Below, piece by piece: positions 1-5,452 of a stretch of 6,270 nt of DNA. Position numbers and translations under genes: made by a program. This stretch comes from Clostridia bacterium (GTDB lineage: Bacteria > Bacillota_A > Clostridia > Peptostreptococcales > Anaerovoracaceae): positions 1 through 6,270 of the forward strand of contig JAKSSI010000083.1 in NCBI GenBank assembly GCA_024403175.1. Reading direction: 5' to 3'. How positions within the stretch are numbered: the first letter of the stretch is position 1; each line of letters opens with the position of its first letter. Below the pieces are notes generated by a model. It was not told the origin of the DNA and did no database searches. It saw only the letters and a list, made by a program, of their open reading frames with translations.

Positions 1-652
1 AGTAGTTTCTCAGAGCCGTCAGTCTTTTGCTGAATACTATGCAACAAACGGAAATGTAAGACGTCCGGGCAACTCTTATAGAGGCGTAGAACCAACAGCT
101 CCTTGGAACATCTATCCTTGTCAGGGTAATGATATTACAGGAAATTATGTAGCAATTTGCTGCAGACCAGAACCTGAATATCAGGATTTTGAAAAGCTTT
201 GCAAGGCTATGGGCAGAGAAGATCTTCTCGAAGACCTGCGTTACAAGACTCCTGCATTAAGATACGAAAACAGACACGCTCTCGATTTTGAAATTCAGAA
301 GTGGACTTATACAATGCAGAAGAGAAATGTAATGAATAAGCTTGCTGTTGAACTTCAGATTCCATGCGGCGCAGTATTAGGTCCTGCAGATATGCTTAGA
401 AAGAGAAGTCGCGATGCAGAGTCTGGCATCTTAAGATGGATGGATACTGAAAAGTATGAATTCGTTCAGGATGCTAGAGGCAATGTTCTTGATGGCGTTT
501 ACGTACCAACACTTCCTCTTAATTTTGAATCTGGCGATATTAGACCTATCAACCCAGGCCCATACGGAAGCTCAAATAAGGACGTATATTGCGGATTCCT
601 CGGTATGTCAGAAGAGGAATATCAGTCACTTGTAGATAACAAGATTATTTAA
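1..652 (+). CDS. Family III (CaiB/BaiF) CoA-transferase, C-terminal half, 5'-truncated
   Basis: The reading frame is open from the window edge (first full codon at base 2) to the TAA at 650-652, giving 216 residues of a protein usually near 400. The internal ATG at base 209 is not the true start, because clear family sequence lies before it. Visible family features (fragment numbering) are the RGVEPTAPW segment near 27-35, the 'F..LC.AMGRED' helix near 63-73, IPCGAV at 120-125, PLNF at 172-175, and the closing P-G-P-Y-G...N-K-D-V-Y...LG block at 185-201, typical of the CaiB/BaiF C-terminus. Known family members move CoA between carboxylic acids through an aspartyl-CoA intermediate in the cytosol. 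The catalytic Asp lies in the missing N-terminal half, so activity cannot be judged. The SDR follows after 33 bp on the same strand, which suggests one operon and a CoA-ester pathway. The acid substrate is unknown. Carnitine, bile-acid, oxalate and benzylsuccinate enzymes all belong to this family. Confidence 0.88.
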   Translation, partial: VVSQSRQSFAEYYATNGNVRRPGNSYRGVEPTAPWNIYPCQGNDITGNYVAICCRPEPEYQDFEKLCKAMGREDLLEDLRYKTPALRYENRHALDFEIQKWTYTMQKRNVMNKLAVELQIPCGAVLGPADMLRKRSRDAESGILRWMDTEKYEFVQDARGNVLDGVYVPTLPLNFESGDIRPINPGPYGSSNKDVYCGFLGMSEEEYQSLVDNKII

Positions 653-685
653 TTTATAATTTTGTTGATTTGATGGAGGAATAAC

Positions 686-1699
686 ATGGCAGATAAAAAA
701 TACCTTGAAGGAAGGGTTGCCATAGTAACAGGTTCAGGACAAGGCGTTGGTAGAGCTATTGCAATTGCATTAGCTGAGCAAGGCGCAGCTGTTATTACAA
801 ATAACAGAAAACCTGGACACAATGTAGACTCCCAATTAGATGATGCAAAACTTGCTCGTCTTAGCGAAGAACAAAGACAGTGGGTTGCAGATGAATTTAA
901 GCGTTACGGCGGAGATGCTGAAACTACAGCGCAGACAATTAGAGATAACGGCGGAAAAGCAGTAGCATGTTTTGCTGATATTTCTGATTTTGATGAAGCT
1001 GCTAAACTCACTAAAGCCGCTATAGACAATTTTGGAAAAGTAGACATCGTTGTAAATGTTGCAGGCGGTTTCGGTTTCTCTCCATTTGAAAAGATGACAC
1101 CGGAATTGTTTGATAAGGTAAACGCTGTAAAGCCAAGAGGATACTTTAATGTTTTAAGACATGCAGTTCCTTATATGCTTGAAAATGGTTGGGGCAGAAT
1201 TATTAACTGCACATCCAGAGCTTTTCTTGGCGATATCATTAAGCATGCGGAATACTGCACAGCAAATGCAGGTGTTGTTGGTTTAACAAGAGCGCTTGCA
1301 ATCGAATATAGAGATAAGGGAATTACTGCTAATGCATTTTCTCCTTTTGCTCGTACTCGTGCTGCAGTAGATTTGGCTATGTTTGATAAAACAGTTGATT
1401 CCGATGATAAAGCATGGGGTGGAGAAGGTGCTGCACCAAGCACTGATAGAACTCCTCTTCCTGAAGAACTCACACCGTTTATATCTTATCTTTGCACAGA
1501 TGCTGCATCTAAGATTACAGGCAGTGTTTTTGCACTTTCAGGTAATTCTATAAGACTCTATTCCGACCCAATGCCTATAGCAACAGCTGCTAAGGCAAAG
1601 GGCGAAAGCTGGTCCGTTGAAGAACTTGTGAATAATGCTGATAGAATGCTCTTTAGCAATTATCACAATCTTGTAGAACAGTATATGAATAAAAAGTAA
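686..1699 (+). CDS. Short-chain dehydrogenase/reductase with altered catalytic tetrad
   Basis: This 337-residue protein has an N-terminal Rossmann fold with the cofactor loop T15-G-S-G-Q-G-V-G22 and the structural N124-V-A-G127. The catalytic Ser177 and Tyr190 sit 13 residues apart, as is usual for classical SDRs. The YxxxK motif reads Y190-C-T-A-N194, so the Lys is Asn. The helix-4 Asn of the tetrad (usual pattern V-N-x-K-G) aligns with Lys149 in V148-K-P-R-G152, 28 residues before Ser177 as expected. The protein is longer than the usual 250 residues because of an extra charged segment at about 41-84 and a C-terminal extension after about 290. Classical SDRs oxidise or reduce hydroxyl/keto groups with NAD(P). 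The CoA-transferase just upstream suggests a hydroxyacyl- or oxoacyl-CoA as ligand. It could also be a non-catalytic partner subunit. The start is supported by TGGAGGA at 674-680, five bases before the ATG. Family is certain; activity and substrate are not. Confidence 0.93.
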   Translation: MADKKYLEGRVAIVTGSGQGVGRAIAIALAEQGAAVITNNRKPGHNVDSQLDDAKLARLSEEQRQWVADEFKRYGGDAETTAQTIRDNGGKAVACFADISDFDEAAKLTKAAIDNFGKVDIVVNVAGGFGFSPFEKMTPELFDKVNAVKPRGYFNVLRHAVPYMLENGWGRIINCTSRAFLGDIIKHAEYCTANAGVVGLTRALAIEYRDKGITANAFSPFARTRAAVDLAMFDKTVDSDDKAWGGEGAAPSTDRTPLPEELTPFISYLCTDAASKITGSVFALSGNSIRLYSDPMPIATAAKAKGESWSVEELVNNADRMLFSNYHNLVEQYMNKK

Positions 1700-1711
1700 T
1701 GTAATATAATT

Positions 1712-1740
1712 AAAAGGCTCGGGTATACCCCGGGCCTTTT
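1712..1740. terminator. Bidirectional intrinsic terminator between convergent genes
   Basis: A 12-bp stem has arms at 1712-1723 (AAAAGGCTCGGG) and 1729-1740 (CCCGGGCCTTTT) with a 5-base loop. One T-G pair is the only non-Watson-Crick position. The GC core is flanked by A4 on one side and T4 on the other, so a U tract follows the hairpin on either strand (TTTTAATTT on +, TTTTAATTA on -). It lies 12 bp after the SDR stop and 34 bp after the GRE stop, as expected for a shared terminator ending both convergent units. Confidence 0.9.
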
Positions 1741-1774
1741 AATTTAGAAAGATTTGTATTAACTATTGTATTAG

Positions 1775-4219
1775 CTACAAAGTGTTTTCGTTTCGTGCAA
1801 TGATATCTTTTTGCATATCCTTAGTCATCTGAATGAAGTAAGCAGAGTAACCTGCAATTCTTACAACCAGGTTGGTGTAGTTTTCAGGTTTTTCCATTGC
1901 GTCGTAGAGAGTCTTTGTATCAACAATGTTGAACTGTACTTCCATACCACCTGCATTGAAGTAAGTCTTAATCATTGCGATGAGCTTTTCAATATCAGAG
2001 TCTGTCTTAAGTGCTGTAGGTGTGAATCTAAGGTTAAGAGCTAAGCTGTTCATAAACCTGCTCTGATCGTAAGCTACAGAAGACATAAAGATAGAAGTTG
2101 GACCATTCTTGTCTGCGCCCTGAGAAGGAGATGCAGCATCTGCAATTGCTTCGCCAGATTTTCTTCCATCAGGTGTAGCCCAAGTGTGGTAACCCTGCAT
2201 TACGTGGTCTGCTGCAGAGAACATACCTGCTCTGTAAAGAGTAGCTCTTTCTGTAGTCCAACCATCGCAAAGACCTCTGTATAAAGTAGTAACCCAATTC
2301 ATATACTTGTCGGCATATTCGTCGTTGTTACCAAAGTGAGGTACTTCTTTCTTTGAAAGTGCTCTTAAGCTTTCATAGCCTTCCCAGTTTGCCATAACGG
2401 CATCGTAGAGTTCTTTTGTTGTGCATTTCTTTTTGTCGAAGCATAAGTATTCAATTGCAGAAAGGCTGTCGGCAATTGTTGCAAGACCGCAGGCACAGCT
2501 TCCGAATGAATTGTACTTAGCACCGCCTTCAACAGCATCCATACCTTTTTCCATGCAACCATCCAAAGTAATGGAAAGTGCTGCATGTGGTACGTATCTC
2601 ATTGCGATATACTCAGCCATATTGTTCATTGTTGCAACCCAGTTGAATAGGTAAGTAACAATCTTTTCTAAAGCGGACTTTACATCGTCGATTGATTTCA
2701 TTTCATAAAGGTAACCTGTACGGATTCCACTATCAGCTCCGTTAAATGGGTTAACACCATTGTTAAGAGCCATAGTAAGTGCAACGCCCCAGTGAACCTT
2801 TTCCTTATTTGTTGCAGGACCTGTGCAAGCTGGATATTCGTTTCCGGAACCTACGATTTCCTGGCATCCGATAAATCCAATGTCTCTTGCATCTTCCAAG
2901 GAGAATCCCATTTCTCTTTGTACAGCAGGAATGATTACATCGTCATTCTGGTATAAAGGCAGGCCTCCTACCTTCTTTGAAGTTGCTATAGCGCATTCCC
3001 AAAGCTTTTGAGGTGTATTCTTGTTAATTCTAAGAGAAATTGTTGGGTCGTGAAGCTGAAGTCTGCCTAAAGTTTCAAGAACCATATAAGTTACAGGGTT
3101 TGTAGCATCTTCGCCGGTCTTAGGATCTACGCCGCCGATTGTTGTATGCTGCCATGTGTTTCCGATACCTGTAATTTGAGCGATACCTGTTGCACCACCT
3201 TTATAGAAGCAGTTGAGCTTAAGGAAGAATTCGTCGCAAACTTCCTGTGCTTCATCTTCTGTAAGTCTTCCTTCTTCTAAATCCTTCTTGAGGAACGGCC
3301 AAGTGTATTGATCGAAACGGCCAATTGCAAGACCCGGATGAGATGCTTCAATGTTTAAAAGAATCTGCATCATAACAACGGCCTGACAAGCTTCCTTAAA
3401 TGTTCTTACTGGATTTTCGGAAATCCATTCAAGGCTATCGGCAATTTCTAATAATTTTTCTTTTCTTGGGGAAGGCTTTTCTTCGGCTTGTTTTCTGCAT
3501 TCGCCTGCATATCCTTTGCAAAGTGCAGAACCTGCATCGCATGCCCAAATAGCACTCTGATAGAAGATGGCTTGCTTAAATTCTTTGCCTCTCATATTAC
3601 CCTTGTGGGCGTCGAGCCAATCCTGAGCCTGCTTTCTTATTGCACCATAGCCTGTATTAAGAATTTTCTTATATCCTGCAATAATGTGGCCGGCAGCTGC
3701 TTCGATAACCTTATCGTTTGGTTTATAAACAGTTGCTTCAGTGGCAGCAAACTGGTCAAAGCCATCTGGGCGCCATGTAGTTGCAATAGCAGCAAGTCTA
3801 TTTTCTTCCCAGAAGTCTTCCATTGCGATTAATGCCTCGTAATCTTCCTTTGGCATTGCAATTAAAACTTCCTGAGTGTTTCTGTTGTGATACATTCCGT
3901 CTTCTTTAAGATCGAATTTACCTTTTCTTATGTCATTAGGCAGCCAACCAATGCCTTTCCAAATTGGGTCGACACCGGTACCGCAGAAGTTCTTTCCTGT
4001 ACTTCCGACAATATTTTCGAAATCATATACAGGATACGAAACATTCTCACAAATATATTTCGTAGTCCAAGCTCTTTTAAGAGGTGGAATCATATGCTCA
4101 TTTTTCTTATATGCCTCGGCCTGAAGGGTTGCTCTTTCAGAATCCATAATAATGAGACGGTTTCTAATTCTTTGGTGGAGATCTTCAATATGGTCTGTTA
4201 CTGATCTGAATTGGTACAT
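1775..4219 (-). CDS. Glycyl radical enzyme (PFL-like eliminase/decarboxylase superfamily), substrate unknown
   Basis: This is a full-length 814-residue GRE. The C-terminal glycyl radical loop is R787-I-A-G-Y-S-A-Y-F795, with Gly790 the predicted radical site. The thiyl-radical loop is G451-C-Q-E454, with Cys452 the predicted catalytic cysteine and Glu454 the acid/base residue found in dehydratase and lyase members. The tandem Cys-Cys of true pyruvate formate-lyase is absent. Other family landmarks are G177-H178, G300-R301-F-D-Q-Y305, N425-D-D427 and A681-T-P-D-G-R686. Against recalled glycerol dehydratase, the substrate-binding His-Ser before the GR motif aligns with Pro295-Gly296, and the Asp 14 residues after the Cys is Thr466, so a diol dehydratase is unlikely. 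Decarboxylation, C-N or C-S lysis, or fumarate addition remain open. The start has AAGGAGG at 4228-4234 (reverse strand), eight bases upstream. The gene stands alone: convergent with the SDR, divergent from the transporter, with no activating radical SAM enzyme or small subunit beside it. GREs act in the anaerobic cytosol. Confidence 0.95.
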   Translation of the reverse strand: MYQFRSVTDHIEDLHQRIRNRLIIMDSERATLQAEAYKKNEHMIPPLKRAWTTKYICENVSYPVYDFENIVGSTGKNFCGTGVDPIWKGIGWLPNDIRKGKFDLKEDGMYHNRNTQEVLIAMPKEDYEALIAMEDFWEENRLAAIATTWRPDGFDQFAATEATVYKPNDKVIEAAAGHIIAGYKKILNTGYGAIRKQAQDWLDAHKGNMRGKEFKQAIFYQSAIWACDAGSALCKGYAGECRKQAEEKPSPRKEKLLEIADSLEWISENPVRTFKEACQAVVMMQILLNIEASHPGLAIGRFDQYTWPFLKKDLEEGRLTEDEAQEVCDEFFLKLNCFYKGGATGIAQITGIGNTWQHTTIGGVDPKTGEDATNPVTYMVLETLGRLQLHDPTISLRINKNTPQKLWECAIATSKKVGGLPLYQNDDVIIPAVQREMGFSLEDARDIGFIGCQEIVGSGNEYPACTGPATNKEKVHWGVALTMALNNGVNPFNGADSGIRTGYLYEMKSIDDVKSALEKIVTYLFNWVATMNNMAEYIAMRYVPHAALSITLDGCMEKGMDAVEGGAKYNSFGSCACGLATIADSLSAIEYLCFDKKKCTTKELYDAVMANWEGYESLRALSKKEVPHFGNNDEYADKYMNWVTTLYRGLCDGWTTERATLYRAGMFSAADHVMQGYHTWATPDGRKSGEAIADAASPSQGADKNGPTSIFMSSVAYDQSRFMNSLALNLRFTPTALKTDSDIEKLIAMIKTYFNAGGMEVQFNIVDTKTLYDAMEKPENYTNLVVRIAGYSAYFIQMTKDMQKDIIARNENTL

Positions 4220-4261
4220 TGTACTTTCCTCCTTATGAACTGTAATTATTGACCTATTAAT

Positions 4262-4289
4262 ATATTAGTTCCTAATAGTTGATTTGCAA
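4262..4289 (-). promoter_or_regulatory. Possible promoter of the glycyl radical enzyme gene
   Basis: Read on the - strand, TTGCAA (4284-4289) is a possible -35 element and TAATAT (4262-4267) a possible -10, separated by 16 bp. Each matches the vegetative consensus at four of six positions, so this is weak. The start of transcription would fall near 4255, about 35 bases before the GRE start codon. A promoter must lie in this gap because the neighbouring gene is divergent, but its exact position is a guess. Confidence 0.35.
4263..4277. promoter_or_regulatory. Palindrome TATTAGttcCTAATA, candidate operator
   Basis: Perfect 6-bp inverted arms (4263-4268 and 4272-4277) surround a 3-base centre. 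It overlaps the proposed -10 and spacer of the GRE promoter, a position where a bound dimer would block transcription. A further CTATTA at 4254-4259 matches the reverse complement of the TAATAG at 4273-4278, giving a third related half-site. The region is AT-rich, so chance similarity is possible. No regulator gene is present in the window. Confidence 0.35.
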
Positions 4290-4294
4290 ACAAA

Positions 4295-4307
4295 CACAAA
4301 TGTTGTG
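4295..4307. promoter_or_regulatory. Short palindrome CACAAatgTTGTG in the divergent gap
   Basis: Five-base inverted arms surround a 3-base centre, just upstream of the proposed -35 of the GRE gene (read on the - strand). It also lies upstream of the transporter promoter. This placement would suit an activator or repressor site shared by both directions. The arms are short and the regulator is unknown. Confidence 0.25.
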
Positions 4308-4349
4308 GCTCTACAATGTATAAGATGATAGAGATTAGATTGGGGTGGT

Positions 4350-4358
4350 TGGTATAAT
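4350..4358 (+). promoter_or_regulatory. Extended -10 promoter of the ABC transporter operon
   Basis: TGGTATAAT combines a perfect TATAAT hexamer (4353-4358) with the upstream TGn of an extended -10 element. No good -35 hexamer lies 16-18 bp upstream, which is typical when an extended -10 carries the recognition. Transcription would start near 4365, leaving a leader of about 65 bases before the first permease gene. Confidence 0.65.
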
Positions 4359-4375
4359 TAGAACAAGCATTTAAT

Positions 4376-4390
4376 GTCAGCAATGCTGAC
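4376..4390. promoter_or_regulatory. Palindrome GTCAGCA-a-TGCTGAC, candidate operator
   Basis: Perfect 7-bp inverted arms surround a single central A. It lies about 10-25 bases after the predicted transcription start of the transporter operon and 39 bases before the first start codon, a usual place for a repressor roadblock. A one-base loop cannot form, and the best RNA hairpin would have only a 5-bp stem (GTCAG/CTGAC) with no U tract, so a protein-binding site is more likely than a terminator. The regulator is not known. Confidence 0.5.
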
Positions 4391-4429
4391 GAATTTATTT
4401 CCACGACGGCACTAGAAAAGGACGAAATT

Positions 4430-5440
4430 ATGGGAAATTATATCATTAAAAGAATTTTACTTATGATTCCGGTAATACTCGGTGTGCTTTTCATTGTATT
4501 TGCACTTTCCGCAGTAGCTCCTGGAGATCCAGTAGACAACATCGTTGGTGTAGAAGCTTCTCCTGAAGTAAGACAGCAGGTTAGAGAAGAACTGCACTTA
4601 GACGATCCGTTCATTGTTAGATACGGTCGTTACGTATTTGACCTTGTTACTAAGGGCGACCTTGGTAAGTCTTGGACAACAAAGCAGCCTGTAATGAAAG
4701 AACTCATGCAGAAGTTCCCTAACACATTAAGACTTGCTTTCACATCAATCGCAATTTCAATGCTTATAGCTATTCCGCTGGGCGTTATTTCTGCGGTAAA
4801 ACAGTATTCCGCTATCGATAATGTTTCAATGGTAGCAGCACTCATCGGTGTATCCGTACCACAGTTCTGGTTTGCACTTATGATGCTTGTAGTATTTGCA
4901 GTTAAACTCAGATGGCTTCCTGCTACAACTTCAATGTCGGGTATTTCCGGCTGGATTATGCCAGTTGTAATGCTTGGTATTGCAGGCGCAGGTAACACAG
5001 CAAGAACAACACGTTCCTCCATGCTCGAAGTAGTAAGACAGGACTACATGAGAACAGCAAGATCTAAGGGGCAGAAGGAATTCAAGGTTATTATGAAGCA
5101 CGGCTTAAGAAATGGCCTTATTCCAGTAGTTGCTAATATCGGTAATGGTATCGGCGTATCCCTTGGTGGTGCTGTAATTGCAGAATCCATATTCTCTATC
5201 GATGGTGTAGGTAAGTATATGCTTAACGCTATCAACCAGAGAAACTGGCCATCAGTAACAGGTGGACTTGTTATCATGGCTGTATCATTCAGTATTGTAA
5301 TGCTTATCATGGACATCCTTTATACAGTTATCGACCCAAGACTCAAGGATGCATTCAATGCTAAGAACAAGATGGCTGCTCAGAAGCGCGCTATGAAGAA
5401 AGCTGAAAAGGCTAAGGCTGCTGCAGCTAAGACAGCATAG
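4430..5440 (+). CDS. dppB: ABC transporter permease, DppB/OppB/NikB family
   Basis: This 336-residue inner-membrane permease belongs to the peptide/nickel ABC importer family. It has a membrane segment at about 9-29 following the typical 'KRILLMIPVILGV' start, then a long external region with the family's P31-G-D-P34 and G76-D-L-G79 motifs. Five more helices lie at about 99-122, 132-156, 173-190, 231-252 and 279-301. The cytoplasmic EAA loop that docks the ATPase runs from about 205 to 232 (TARSKG...GLIP). The family's closing YTVIDPRL is at 298-305. An unusual Ala/Lys-rich tail follows from about 310 to 336. The start is preceded by AAAAGGA at 4416-4422. The second permease begins 12 bp after the stop, the usual dppB-dppC order. 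ATPases and the substrate-binding protein are not in the window, so the solute (peptide, nickel or a small organic acid or amine) is unknown; the symbol is family-level. Confidence 0.93.
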   Translation: MGNYIIKRILLMIPVILGVLFIVFALSAVAPGDPVDNIVGVEASPEVRQQVREELHLDDPFIVRYGRYVFDLVTKGDLGKSWTTKQPVMKELMQKFPNTLRLAFTSIAISMLIAIPLGVISAVKQYSAIDNVSMVAALIGVSVPQFWFALMMLVVFAVKLRWLPATTSMSGISGWIMPVVMLGIAGAGNTARTTRSSMLEVVRQDYMRTARSKGQKEFKVIMKHGLRNGLIPVVANIGNGIGVSLGGAVIAESIFSIDGVGKYMLNAINQRNWPSVTGGLVIMAVSFSIVMLIMDILYTVIDPRLKDAFNAKNKMAAQKRAMKKAEKAKAAAAKTA

Positions 5441-5444
5441 GAGG
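5439..5444 (+). promoter_or_regulatory. Ribosome binding site AGGAGG overlapping the upstream stop codon
   Basis: AGGAGG overlaps the last two bases of the dppB-type TAG stop and lies eight bases before the ATG at 5453. It fixes the start of the second permease and implies translational coupling within one operon. Confidence 0.85.
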
Positions 5445-5452
5445 TAGGCATT

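Noticed and set aside
209..652. The ATG at 209 as the start of a small 147-residue protein
   Set aside because: The frame is open back to the window edge and the upstream codons encode recognisable CaiB/BaiF sequence; there is no ribosome binding site before this ATG.
655..660. TATAAT hexamer in the gap between the CoA-transferase and the SDR, as a separate SDR promoter
   Set aside because: There is no -35 element at a fitting distance and no extended TG; the bases there still belong to the CoA-transferase coding end. The AT-rich 33-bp gap and same orientation fit a shared operon better.
1171..1473. Antisense open frame of 100 codons within the SDR gene
   Set aside because: It has no ribosome binding site and resembles no known protein; the + strand gene fully explains the region.
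3488..4204. Several + strand open frames of 64 to 114 codons antisense to the GRE gene
   Set aside because: They are low-complexity Cys/Phe/Ser-rich translations typical of antisense shadow frames, overlap each other, and lie within a complete conserved gene.
1775..4219. True pyruvate formate-lyase as the identity of the glycyl radical enzyme
   Set aside because: The paired Cys-Cys of the pyruvate formate-lyase active site is absent; a single Cys with a following Glu (GCQE) is present, as in the eliminase-type members.
4376..4390. Riboswitch or attenuator in the transporter leader
   Set aside because: The leader of about 65 bases is too short for common riboswitches, the palindrome can form only a weak 5-bp stem, and no U tract follows.
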